Notes: generated from the sequence alone by a model not told the origin. A stretch of 36,808 nucleotides of DNA from Clostridium yunnanense (GCF_016595795.1 NZ_JAENHN010000044.1:1-36808); one strand, 5' to 3'. Numbered from the stretch's first letter, positions 8,694-16,694 are shown. A program made the numbers and translations.

Positions 8694-9905
8694 CTACCTA
8701 AATATAAATCTTCCTTGTATTGTTTCCCCGGCTTTCATTTCTGTATATTCTTCTGGAACGATTAATACCCCATTAGCTTTACTTATAGTTGTAAGCTTAT
8801 TTGAACTTTGTGATCCAATCTTATAAGCATAATATTTATCATTTTCCTTAACTATCTTTACATATAGAAGTTTTACTCTGCCTTTTCTTACTTTAAAATC
8901 CTCACCTAATATAACAGAAATTTCTTCCTTCATATATTCTTGCTTACCTAAAACCTTCTTACAGGCAGGTTCAATGAATTGTTCAAAGGTAGTTATGGCT
9001 GATAGCGGATTACCTGGGAGACTAAAAAATAACTTATCATTAAACACGGCAAAGCTTATAGGCTTTCCAGGTTTTATTGCAACAGAGTCGAACTTTATAT
9101 CTGCACCTATTTCCTTTAATATTGTTTCAACAAAGTCATAATCCCCAGCTGAAGCTCCACCAGAAGTTATTACTATATCAGTTCTCAGCAGTGCTTCCTC
9201 TATAACTTTCTTAAGCACATCTTTATCATCTTTTACTATACCAAAAGAAACTACTTCAAGACCTAAACTTCTTATCATTGAAGTTATAGCATATTCATTA
9301 CTATTTCTTATCTTTCCTTTGCCTATGGCATCATCTATATCTACAAGTTCATCGCCAGTTATTATAAGCCCTACAACAGGAGGTTTATAAGTCTCAACTG
9401 TTCTATAACCTAAGGATGCAAAAAGACCTATTTCAGCTGGTCTTATTTCAGTTCCCTTTTTTAAAACTATATCACCAGGCTGAATTTCTTCACCAAACTT
9501 TATCACATGATTATCTTTTTTTACTTCATTATATAAGTACACTGTATCGTCTTTTGCTTGTACCTTCTCCACTTCTATAACACAATCAGCTTCTAAAGGT
9601 ATTGGTGCCCCAGTCATTATCTTGAAAGCTTCACCTCTGTTTATACTTTCAGTACACCACTGTCCAGCCTTTATTACTCCCTTTACCTTAAATCCTCTTG
9701 GATTTTCTGCAGTTATTCCTTCAGTATCACTACTTCTTACAGCATATCCATCCATGGCAGATTTATCAAAAGGAGGAAGACTGTCCTTCGACAATATGTC
9801 CTCAGCTAACACCAGACCATTACATAAAAGTATTTCTCTCTTTTCTTTTCCTATTGGCTTAGCTTCTTCAGATATTATTCTTAATGCATCACTTACACTG
9901 ATCAT
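8694..9905 (-). CDS. moeA: Molybdopterin molybdenumtransferase MoeA
   Basis: Inserts molybdate into adenylylated molybdopterin. At 403 residues it is full length, with the expected segments in order: PPFDKSAMDGYAV near the N-terminus, the MGAPIPLEAD-like segment, ITGDELV, TSGGASAGDYDF, and SLPGNPLSA, followed by the C-terminal beta domain. It sits between fdhF (19 bases upstream) and a ferredoxin gene (15 bases downstream), so its synthesis is tied to that of the enzyme needing the cofactor. It works with MogA, encoded divergently at 12925. Tungsten insertion is a possible alternative and cannot be judged from sequence. Confidence 0.95.
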   Translation of the reverse strand: MISVSDALRIISEEAKPIGKEKREILLCNGLVLAEDILSKDSLPPFDKSAMDGYAVRSSDTEGITAENPRGFKVKGVIKAGQWCTESINRGEAFKIMTGAPIPLEADCVIEVEKVQAKDDTVYLYNEVKKDNHVIKFGEEIQPGDIVLKKGTEIRPAEIGLFASLGYRTVETYKPPVVGLIITGDELVDIDDAIGKGKIRNSNEYAITSMIRSLGLEVVSFGIVKDDKDVLKKVIEEALLRTDIVITSGGASAGDYDFVETILKEIGADIKFDSVAIKPGKPISFAVFNDKLFFSLPGNPLSAITTFEQFIEPACKKVLGKQEYMKEEISVILGEDFKVRKGRVKLLYVKIVKENDKYYAYKIGSQSSNKLTTISKANGVLIVPEEYTEMKAGETIQGRFIFR

Positions 9906-9924
9906 CTTAACTATCCTTTCATAA

Positions 9925-12063
9925 CTAATTCTTAAATACTAACATCTTCTCTCTTAAGCTGTTGTATTCATCTATTAAATTCTTTTCAGCTTGTTTTTGA
10001 TCCTCTATTCTATCTACTCTTACAGCACAATACTTAAATTCTGGTGTCTTTGAAATAGGATCTAAAGCATCTATGGTAAGTTCGTTGCAAGCACCTATCC
10101 ACCATTGATATGTCATGAAGGTTGCCCCCTTCTTAACCCTTTCAGTTACATCTGCTCTAGACATTACAGAACCTCTTCTTGAAGTAACTTTAACCAACTC
10201 ACCAGGATTTATTCCTAGTTCTTTAGCGTCTTCCACACTTATTTGTATAAAACCAGGTTCATCTGCTAGATTTTGAAGTGCACGACAGTTTCCAGTCATT
10301 GTTCTAACTGAATAGTGACCAACTTCTCTTACTGTTGAAAGAGTAAGTGGAAACTCATCATCTACTTTTTCAAGTGGAGCTCTCCATTCGCAAGCAAAAA
10401 GCTTACCTTTTCCATTTGCAGTTGAGAAAACATTATTCTCATATAAATAAGAAGTACCCTTATGATTTTCTCTAGGACAAGGCCATCTTACTATTCCTTG
10501 CTCTTCCATCTTATTATAACTAGCTCCAGCAAATTTAGGACATAGAGCTCTCATCTCATCCCAAATTTCTTCAGTATTATTATAATTCATTGGGTAACCC
10601 ATTGCAGTGGATATCATAGCTATTATCTGCCAATCAGTCTTTACATCTCCTTTAGGTTCTACAGCTTTTCTTATCCTTTGGAAACCTCTGTCAGCAGAAG
10701 AATAGACACCATCATGTTCTCCCCAAGAAGTAGCTGGTAGTACCACATCAGCATGAAGTGCAGTTTTATTCATAAATATATCTTGTACTATTACAAATTC
10801 AATCTTATCTAATGCTTCCCTAAGTTCTGCCGAATTAGGATCACTTTGCACTGGATCTTCTCCAAATATATAATAGGCTTTTATCTTTTCTTCATGCAAT
10901 ACTAGATGAGGAACTTCAGTTAAATGATATCCTATTTCACTAGGAAGCTTAACTCCCCAAGCCTTTTCAAACTTTTCTCTGGCTTTCTTATCTGTAACTT
11001 CTTGATATCCTGGAAATACATTTGGCAGAACCCCCATATCACAAGTACCTTGAACATTATTTTGTCCACGCACTGGCCCTATTCCAACATTAGGTCTCGC
11101 AAAGTTACCTGTAAGAAGTGCTATTGAAGCCAATCCTTTTACTACGTCTACTGCTTGAGAAAACTGGCAAACTCCCATTCCATAAAGAATAGTTGCATTC
11201 TTAGCCTTTGCATATTCTCTCATAGCCTTTCTTATATCGTCTGCTTTAATGCCAGTTATTGTTTCTGCGTATTCTGGTGTATATTTTTCAACAGAAGCTT
11301 TATATTCTTCGAAACCTTCAACGTATTTAGCGACATATTCTTTATTATATAAATTTTCATTGATAAGCACATTTCCAAAAGCATTTACAAGAGCCATGTT
11401 TGAACCTCCTTTTATAGGAAGCCATAAATCAGCTAGTCTTGCTGTTTCAGTCTTTCTCGGATCTGTGACTATTACCTTTGCACCTTTTTCTTTAGCCTTA
11501 ATTATTCGTCTTGCAACTATTGGGTGAGTCTCTGGAGGGTTATAGCCAAAGATGAAAACTAAATCTGTATTTTCAATCTCAGGAATTGAGTTAGACATCG
11601 CTCCATCTCCTAGCGAATATCTAAGTCCTGCAACAGATGGTCCATGACATACCCTAGCACAATGGTCTATGTTATTAGTACCCACTGCTGCTCTCATAAA
11701 TTTTTGCATAACATAGTTAGCTTCATTTCCTGGACCTCTTGCTGAGCCTGTTCCCATAATTGCATCTGAACCATACTTTTCTTTTATTCTCATAAGATTT
11801 TCAGCAGTAAATCTTACAGCTTCATCCCAGGAAACTTCTTCTAATACACCATTTTTTCTAATCATAGGTTTCTTTAATCTTGAGGTCAAAAGCTTAGGAT
11901 CATTTAAGAAATCCCATCCATAAAGACCTTTCAGACATAAATTTCCCTCATTGTTATCACCATTTGCTGGTTCAGCTCTTACTATTTCCCCATTCTTTAC
12001 AACTAAATAAAGTTGACAGCCGCTTCCACAGTAAGGGCATACCGTTAAAACTTTTTCTTCCAT
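9925..12063 (-). CDS. fdhF: Formate dehydrogenase FdhF, Cys form
   Basis: Molybdopterin (or tungstopterin) formate dehydrogenase/CO2 reductase of 712 residues, close to the length of E. coli FdhH. One [4Fe-4S] cluster is bound by C9, C12, C16 and C43, and the electron-relay Lys is K45. The metal ligand is Cys139 followed by His140 in CARVCHGPS, where FdhH has selenocysteine; the codon is TGT (11647-11649), so no Sec machinery is needed. No signal peptide is seen, so it is cytoplasmic. It heads the fdhF-moeA-hycB-hydA-hycB-mobA set with a GAGGAG site. Subunit context suggests CO2 reduction with H2 or formate-hydrogen lyase activity; direction is not decided by sequence. FdhD is not encoded nearby. 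Confidence 0.95.
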   Translation of the reverse strand: MEEKVLTVCPYCGSGCQLYLVVKNGEIVRAEPANGDNNEGNLCLKGLYGWDFLNDPKLLTSRLKKPMIRKNGVLEEVSWDEAVRFTAENLMRIKEKYGSDAIMGTGSARGPGNEANYVMQKFMRAAVGTNNIDHCARVCHGPSVAGLRYSLGDGAMSNSIPEIENTDLVFIFGYNPPETHPIVARRIIKAKEKGAKVIVTDPRKTETARLADLWLPIKGGSNMALVNAFGNVLINENLYNKEYVAKYVEGFEEYKASVEKYTPEYAETITGIKADDIRKAMREYAKAKNATILYGMGVCQFSQAVDVVKGLASIALLTGNFARPNVGIGPVRGQNNVQGTCDMGVLPNVFPGYQEVTDKKAREKFEKAWGVKLPSEIGYHLTEVPHLVLHEEKIKAYYIFGEDPVQSDPNSAELREALDKIEFVIVQDIFMNKTALHADVVLPATSWGEHDGVYSSADRGFQRIRKAVEPKGDVKTDWQIIAMISTAMGYPMNYNNTEEIWDEMRALCPKFAGASYNKMEEQGIVRWPCPRENHKGTSYLYENNVFSTANGKGKLFACEWRAPLEKVDDEFPLTLSTVREVGHYSVRTMTGNCRALQNLADEPGFIQISVEDAKELGINPGELVKVTSRRGSVMSRADVTERVKKGATFMTYQWWIGACNELTIDALDPISKTPEFKYCAVRVDRIEDQKQAEKNLIDEYNSLREKMLVFKN

Positions 12064-12097
12064 AATAGACTACACTCCTCTTAATTTATAAATAAAA

Positions 12098-12146
12098 AAA
12101 CCAGTACAAAACCTGAAGCTAATACGCAACAAGTTAGTACTGGTTT
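12098..12146 (-). terminator. Hairpin with U-run in the fdhF leader
   Basis: A perfect 10-bp stem (AAACCAGTAC at 12098-12107 and GTACTGGTTT at 12137-12146) closes a 29-base loop. On the minus strand it is followed by a run of seven T, so it looks like an intrinsic terminator between the DUF2294 gene and fdhF. The loop contains a possible inner CTAA/TTAG hairpin. It may limit read-through into fdhF, act as an attenuator, or simply end the upstream transcript. Confidence 0.65.
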
Positions 12147-12205
12147 ATCTAAAAGCTAAAATATAAATAATTTTCTTTTATATCTTTCTTTCCAATCAAA
12201 CCATG

Positions 12206-12553
12206 CTATATTAAATTAATTGTTATAACTACTGTTCTATTATCATTCTCTAAATTAAGTACTTTCCAACTATATCTGAAATCCCTCTTAAAAAGTTCTT
12301 TTGCTTCTTCGTTAAAGGTTTTCTCTAAATGAGGTTTCATAATCTCCCAATAACTTCTTACAAGACTTATCGCGCCTTCATTTACTAAAATCTCTGAAAG
12401 ATTAGACAGTATTCCTTTAATGTCCACCACTATGGTATCAGCATCCAATATTTTTACCTTTACGTATTCTGGACCTTTACCTCTATAATGTTTTATGATT
12501 TTTACCGCTAGTTTTTTAACATTTTCTTGTAAATCCACATTAGTGGCACACAT
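12206..12553 (-). CDS. DUF2294 (MpsC-like) protein
   Basis: Small soluble protein of 115 residues that fits the DUF2294/MpsC family by its pattern: GKGPEYVKVKI, then D-TIVVDIKGILS, then EGA-x-LVRSYWE, ending in a beta-rich stretch. The family name comes from a proposed role in a sodium-dependent membrane-potential system in Bacillus; biochemical function is poorly known and no membrane segment is seen here. It has a good ribosome binding site (GAGGTG) and a sigma-A-like promoter at 12602-12630. Its position as the first gene ahead of fdhF suggests a link with formate metabolism, but a terminator-like hairpin separates them. Confidence 0.7.
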   Translation of the reverse strand: MCATNVDLQENVKKLAVKIIKHYRGKGPEYVKVKILDADTIVVDIKGILSNLSEILVNEGAISLVRSYWEIMKPHLEKTFNEEAKELFKRDFRYSWKVLNLENDNRTVVITINLI

Positions 12554-12601
12554 TTAAGCACCTCTATCTATAATCAGTTGATAAATAATTATTACTAGTT
12601 T

Positions 12602-12630
12602 ATTTTACTATCATTATAAATGCCAGTCAA
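12602..12630 (-). promoter_or_regulatory. Sigma-A promoter for the DUF2294-fdhF region
   Basis: Read on the minus strand: TTGACT (12625-12630), a 17-base spacer, and TAAAAT (12602-12607). This is a near-consensus vegetative promoter about 50 bases before the DUF2294 start codon. It is the best promoter candidate for the long minus-strand formate/molybdenum block. Confidence 0.65.
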
Positions 12631-12818
12631 CTTGTACGCATTTATTATATTAAGATTTTCCAATTATATTGAGTAAAATAATCACATTATGTCGAATATG
12701 ATATTCTTTTCTTTCTATTTCTTAAGATTGTTCACTTTCTCATAATAATATATATTATTTCATTGAGTTATAACTGGTGACTTCATCAACTTATAACTTA
12801 TCCTGTAAGTTTACTTTC

Positions 12819-12846
12819 TTTACAAAAGTATTTAATGTAGTATAAT
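12819..12846 (+). promoter_or_regulatory. Sigma-A promoter for mogA
   Basis: TTTACA (12819-12824), a 16-base spacer and TATAAT (12841-12846), about 80 bases before the mogA ATG. A 10-bp inverted repeat lies just downstream in the predicted leader. Confidence 0.6.
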
Positions 12847-12866
12847 TAAGGAGTTTTATTGGGTAT

Positions 12867-12891
12867 AAACTATATTTTAGTAATATAGTTT
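12867..12891 (+). promoter_or_regulatory. Inverted repeat in the mogA leader
   Basis: AAACTATATT (12867-12876) and AATATAGTTT (12882-12891) form a perfect 10-bp repeat with a 5-base centre, followed by a T-rich stretch. It lies between the predicted transcription start and the ribosome binding site of mogA. It could be a repressor operator or a weak attenuator. I do not see a match to the E. coli ModE consensus. Confidence 0.45.
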
Positions 12892-12924
12892 TTATATTTT
12901 AAGCTGCTTACTGGAGGAGATATT

Positions 12925-13413
12925 ATGATAAAAACTGCAATTTTAACTATAAGTGATAAAGGATCAAGAAATGAGAGAATCGATACTACAGGTCCAGCGA
13001 TAAAAGATCTCTTAGATAAAGATTATTACTCGATTGAATACTATAAGATTATTCCAGATGAAATAGATATTATAAAGAAAGAGCTTACATACTTATGTGA
13101 TGAAATGAAAGTAAATTTAATATTAACTAATGGCGGTACAGGTTTCTCACAAAGAGATGTTACTCCTGAAGCCACTTTGCAAGTTATAGAAAAGCAGGTT
13201 CCTGGTATTGCTGAAGCAATGAGAGCCGCTTCATTAAAGATAACACCTAAAGCTATGCTTTCTAGAGCCGTAAGTGGTATAAGAAAATATTCCTTAATAG
13301 TTAACTTGCCTGGAAGTCCAAAAGGTGCTGTAGAAAACTTGGAAGTTATTTTACCTGCCCTTCCACATGGAATACAGATACTTACTGGCGAGGCTTCTGA
13401 GTGCGCAAGATAA
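12925..13413 (+). CDS. mogA: Molybdopterin adenylyltransferase, MogA/MoaB family
   Basis: Adenylylates molybdopterin before MoeA inserts the metal. The protein has 162 residues, near the MoaB/MogA length, with the family motif TNGGTGFSQRDVTPEAT at the pterin-binding site, and later LSRAVSGIRKYSLIVNLPGSP, which is typical. A GGAGGAG site precedes the ATG. It is the only molybdenum gene here on the plus strand and is separated from the fdh block by a 371-base divergent control region. MogA and MoaB cannot be told apart confidently by eye; in Gram-positive bacteria the single protein does this job. Confidence 0.92.
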   Translation: MIKTAILTISDKGSRNERIDTTGPAIKDLLDKDYYSIEYYKIIPDEIDIIKKELTYLCDEMKVNLILTNGGTGFSQRDVTPEATLQVIEKQVPGIAEAMRAASLKITPKAMLSRAVSGIRKYSLIVNLPGSPKGAVENLEVILPALPHGIQILTGEASECAR

Positions 13414-13433
13414 ATTTGAACGTTAATAAGAAA

Positions 13434-13470
13434 AGGGCTAATTACAAATATAGATTGTAACTAGCTCCCT
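13434..13470 (-). terminator. Terminator overlapping the end of the B12 regulator gene
   Basis: Arms AGGGCTAATTACAA (13434-13447) and TTGTAACTAGCTCCCT (13455-13470) pair with one mismatch and a small bulge. On the minus strand a T-rich tail follows (CCCTTTTCTTATT). The stop codon of the regulator gene (13461-13463) lies inside the stem. It separates mogA and the regulator, which converge. Confidence 0.65.
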
Positions 13471-14360
13471 TCCATAAGTTCCAGCATATCATCTGTATTA
13501 GATGAAAATTTATCTGCTCCAGTTGTGTTCCACAATTCAGGGTTGTTCTTAAAAGCGCCTCCTCCTATTATAATCTTAGGGGCACTGTCCTTAAACTCCT
13601 GCTTGATTGCTTGTATCATGAATTTTGCAGACTCAATATGATATTCCATTGTAACTGATATAGCTACCAAGCTTGGTTTTTCTGTAACTATGGCTTTTAT
13701 AAGACTTCCCACTGGAACATTCGATCCTAAATAAACTGTATTCCATCCTTCCATTTCAAGCATATCTAAAACCATTTTCAAGCCAATATTATGCTGTTCT
13801 GGACCGGCAGTAACTCCTATCACAGAATGTGATTTATACTTCTTCCTTTTTTCTCTAGCTTTTACTTCTCTCATCACATCTAAAGTAACCTCTGAAATAA
13901 AATGTTCTTGCCAAACATCTATTTTACCTGATTCCCAAAGGCTGCCCACTTCCTTCAAAGCCTTTTCAAAAATTCCAAAATAAATAAACCCCATAGGTAT
14001 TTGCTGCTCATAACACATTAAAATCAATTCTCTAGCTGATTTACTGTTTCCTTCTAGTAGATAACCTAGATACTCTTTATAAAAATTATCTTTGTTTTCA
14101 ATATGAACTTCATGGATTTTGTCTTTATCAATCTCATCTTTTGATTTCAATTCCTTTTCTTCTCTGCCAAGTAAATAATCTATACTAACTTCAAATACAT
14201 TTGATATCTTTTGAAGCATTTCTGCATCTGGAACTCTAATGCCATTCTCATAATTTGCTATGGTAGTCTGAGCAACTCCTAATAATTCAGCAAGTTGCTT
14301 TTGAGTATACTTATTTATCTTTCTTAAGTCCTTTATATTTAGCGAAATTAGATTTTTCAT
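13461..14360 (-). CDS. XRE-HTH regulator with CarH-like B12-binding domain
   Basis: Predicted transcription factor of 299 residues. Residues about 9-64 form an XRE helix-turn-helix (QKQLAELLGVAQTTIANYENG). Residues about 90-170 form the four-helix cap of a cobalamin domain, and about 178-298 the Rossmann-type B12-binding domain with E188-x-H190-x-x-G193 (H190 would be the lower cobalt ligand), LGSNVP (211-216) and GGGAF (266-270). The cap has W142, V149, E152 and H153, matching the Wx9EH signature of the AdoCbl photoreceptor CarH; the residue after the Trp is Glu, where Thermus CarH has His. CarH uses a MerR HTH, so this is a different fusion. GGGGGTG before ATG 14360 fixes the start. It is divergent from an ABC exporter and probably controls it. 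Confidence 0.88.
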   Translation of the reverse strand: MKNLISLNIKDLRKINKYTQKQLAELLGVAQTTIANYENGIRVPDAEMLQKISNVFEVSIDYLLGREEKELKSKDEIDKDKIHEVHIENKDNFYKEYLGYLLEGNSKSARELILMCYEQQIPMGFIYFGIFEKALKEVGSLWESGKIDVWQEHFISEVTLDVMREVKAREKRKKYKSHSVIGVTAGPEQHNIGLKMVLDMLEMEGWNTVYLGSNVPVGSLIKAIVTEKPSLVAISVTMEYHIESAKFMIQAIKQEFKDSAPKIIIGGGAFKNNPELWNTTGADKFSSNTDDMLELMEGS

Positions 14361-14395
14361 TATTTTCACCCCCAAAGAAATTTTAACACACTTCG

Positions 14396-14474
14396 TAATA
14401 ATTATATATATTTTATATTGATTTATTTCGTTATGTGGTATATGATTATATTATAAATTAGTTAATAATTATTA
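14396..14474. promoter_or_regulatory. Candidate operator pair between regulator and exporter
   Basis: The 12-bp perfect palindrome TAATAATTATTA (14463-14474) lies in the spacer and -35 region of the regulator promoter and just after the predicted start of exporter transcription. A partial copy, TAATAATTAT, lies at 14396-14405, upstream of the exporter -35. Position fits an operator for the XRE-B12 protein, but the words are AT-only in an AT-rich genome, so chance is possible. Confidence 0.4.
14418..14446 (+). promoter_or_regulatory. Promoter of the ABC exporter operon
   Basis: TTGATT (14418-14423), a 17-base spacer and TATGAT (14441-14446), about 75 bases before the exporter start. It overlaps closely with the divergent regulator promoter at 14450-14478, which allows joint control. 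Confidence 0.55.
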
Positions 14475-14478
14475 TCAA
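14450..14478 (-). promoter_or_regulatory. Promoter of the B12-binding regulator
   Basis: On the minus strand: TTGATA (14473-14478), a 17-base spacer and TATAAT (14450-14455). It is close to the sigma-A consensus. The palindrome TAATAATTATTA lies within it, suggesting autoregulation. Confidence 0.6.
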
Positions 14479-14521
14479 GTAATATATATTAAGCGGATAT
14501 TAAATTTAGGAGGTAAAAAAA

Positions 14522-15682
14522 TTGAAATTAGCATTTAAAATCGCAGTAAGATTTTTAAAATCAACTAAAGGTCAAACAGCCTTAATCGCACTTGGTATCG
14601 CAGTGGGAGTGTCAGTTCAAATTTTTATCGGTTCTTTAATACAGGGACTTCAAAAGAGTTTAGTAAATAAAACTATAGGTAATTCCTCTCAGATTACCAT
14701 AAGCTCAAAATCATCTGATAAATTAATAGATAATTACGACGCTATTGTAGATAAAGTAAATAAATCTGACGATAGAATAAAAAATCTTTCTATAGTATCA
14801 GATGCCCCCGCACTAATTAAAAATGATTCAAAAACATATTCTGTCCTACTCAGAGGTATGAATATTAACGATTCGGATAAGATCTATAATATTAAAAGTA
14901 GTGTTTATGAAGGAACTATTCCTAAAAATGAGCTTGAAATATTAGTTGGAAAAGATTTAAGAGATGAATTAAATCTGAATATAAATGATAAAGTGGACGT
15001 TATTACAAACTCAGGCAAGCTTAAAACTCTAACCGTAACTGGATTCTATGACTTAAAAATATCAACAATCAATAAAGCATGGTTAGTAACAGATATAGCT
15101 ACTATAAAAAACCTCTTCTCTACTGGAAATAAAATAACCGGTATTGAGATGCAAGTAACGGACGTATTCAAAGCAGATGAAATAGCTTCGAATGTATCAT
15201 CAAAACTAGATAATAATATTGTAAAGGTAGATAACTGGAAAGTGCAAAATGCATCCCTTTTAAGTGGATTAAACGGACAAAGTGTATCAAGCTATATGAT
15301 CCAAGTATTCGTTATGATTTCTGTAGTTCTTGGAATTGCCAGCGTGTTAGTTGTAACTGTGGTTCAAAAATCTAAACAAATCGGTATCTTAAAAGCGATG
15401 GGAATTAGAGATATGCAATCTAGTTTAATATTCTTATTTGAGGGCTTTTTACTTGGAATCATGGGAGCAATTCTTGGAGTTATCTTAGGCTTAGGTTTAA
15501 GCTATATGTTTACTAAATTTGCTGTAAACCCTGATGGAACTCCAGTTGTAGAACTATATATCAGCTATAAATTTATAGGTATTTCAGCACTGATAGCTTT
15601 ACTTGCTTCTACCCTTGCAGCATTGATTCCGGCAAGAGGATCATCAAAATTAAATCCAATAGAGGTGATTAGAAATGCATAA
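14522..15682 (+). CDS. ABC exporter permease, FtsX/MacB-like
   Basis: Membrane permease of 386 residues with the FtsX/MacB/LolE layout: one helix near residues 18-42, a large extracytoplasmic domain of about 220 residues, and three C-terminal helices (about 265-290, 310-340, 350-378) ending with an IPARGSSKLNPIEVIR segment typical of the family. The start codon is TTG behind a perfect AGGAGGT site. It overlaps the ATPase gene by eight bases. Such pairs move lipids, peptides or drugs by a mechanotransmission mechanism; the substrate is not visible. It is divergent from the B12-binding regulator, its likely controller. Confidence 0.88.
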   Translation: MKLAFKIAVRFLKSTKGQTALIALGIAVGVSVQIFIGSLIQGLQKSLVNKTIGNSSQITISSKSSDKLIDNYDAIVDKVNKSDDRIKNLSIVSDAPALIKNDSKTYSVLLRGMNINDSDKIYNIKSSVYEGTIPKNELEILVGKDLRDELNLNINDKVDVITNSGKLKTLTVTGFYDLKISTINKAWLVTDIATIKNLFSTGNKITGIEMQVTDVFKADEIASNVSSKLDNNIVKVDNWKVQNASLLSGLNGQSVSSYMIQVFVMISVVLGIASVLVVTVVQKSKQIGILKAMGIRDMQSSLIFLFEGFLLGIMGAILGVILGLGLSYMFTKFAVNPDGTPVVELYISYKFIGISALIALLASTLAALIPARGSSKLNPIEVIRNA

Positions 15683-16382
15683 TGTGATTCAATTGAAAAA
15701 TATAAATAAAATCTACGGTTCCGTTATAAAGACTCAGGTCTTAAATGATATTAATATATCCTTTGAAGCAGGAACCTTTAACTCAATAATCGGTGCTTCT
15801 GGAAGCGGTAAAAGTACTCTGCTCAATATAATGGGAACTCTAGACAAACCTACTAGCGGAGAGATTTATATAAATGGTATGCGAACCGATAATATGAAGA
15901 AAAATGAACTGGCTTCTCTAAGAAATAAAACCATTGGATTCATATTTCAATTTCACTACTTGCTTCCTGAATTTACTGCTCTAGAAAATGTGCTTATGCC
16001 TTATATGATTGGAAACTCAAAACCATCAAAGGAAATTAGAGAGAAAGCTGATGAACTTTTAGAATTAGTTGGGCTTACTAAGGTAAAGAACAACTTAGCT
16101 ACAAATATGTCTGGAGGTCAACAGCAAAGAACTGCTATAGCAAGAGCATTAATAAACAACCCTAAAATAGTTTTAGCTGATGAACCCACCGGAAATTTAG
16201 ATTCTGAATCAACAGAAAGTATCTATACTCTTTTAAGAGACATAAATGACAAACTAAATACTACTTTCATAGTTATAACTCATGACAATAGAATTGCTGA
16301 AAAAGCGGATAGAATCATTGAGGTTAAAGATGGAAGAATTGTTATGGATACTAACAAAAAAGATACCGTAATTGGCCTTTAA
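15675..16382 (+). CDS. ABC exporter ATPase, LolD/MacB-like
   Basis: Nucleotide-binding subunit of 235 residues pairing with the permease just upstream. All motifs are intact: Walker A GASGSGKST (40-48), signature MSGGQ (145-149), Walker B IVLADE (165-170) followed by PTGNLDSE, and the switch His203 in ITHD. The long, LolD-like sequence and the absence of a membrane part fit an energy unit for an FtsX-type exporter. The start codon lies inside the end of the permease gene. A terminator follows at 16409-16439, so the operon has two genes. Confidence 0.93.
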   Translation: MHNVIQLKNINKIYGSVIKTQVLNDINISFEAGTFNSIIGASGSGKSTLLNIMGTLDKPTSGEIYINGMRTDNMKKNELASLRNKTIGFIFQFHYLLPEFTALENVLMPYMIGNSKPSKEIREKADELLELVGLTKVKNNLATNMSGGQQQRTAIARALINNPKIVLADEPTGNLDSESTESIYTLLRDINDKLNTTFIVITHDNRIAEKADRIIEVKDGRIVMDTNKKDTVIGL

Positions 16383-16694
16383 TCCTGATCTCATAAATAT
16401 ATAATTTTAAAGGAGAAGATAATAATTCTTCTCCTTTTTACTGTTTAAAAACGTAAAGTTCTTGATGTTAATTTAATTTGGTTCTAAAATAACACCGAAA
16501 TATCAAAACATCGTTTATTAAAAAACTTTATCATAAAATATTATTATTAGTTAATGTATGGTAAAATATTATGGTCATTATATTGATATTCCACTTCACC
16601 TTAGAATGTTTTAAGTTCCCTCAAAACCCAGAGGTGTTTTTAGAATAATCGTCATCTTGAAGTGATACATACTTTACAAAGGAGTGGTTTCTTA
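16383..16694. other. Intergenic region before the MFS gene
   Basis: It holds the exporter terminator and then an AT-rich leader of about 250 bases before the MFS start. A stretch around 16600-16650 is unusually C- and G-rich for this genome (TTCCCTCAAAACCCAGAGGTG) and could fold, but I see no known riboswitch in it. Confidence 0.4.
16409..16439 (+). terminator. Terminator of the ABC exporter operon
   Basis: AAAGGAGAAG (16409-16418) and CTTCTCCTTT (16428-16437) form a 10-bp stem with a 9-base loop, running into a short T tract. It lies 27 bases after the ATPase stop codon. Confidence 0.8.

Noticed and set aside
12554-12924. ModE operator
   Set aside because: No match to the E. coli ModE consensus; the inverted repeat at 12867-12891 differs from it.
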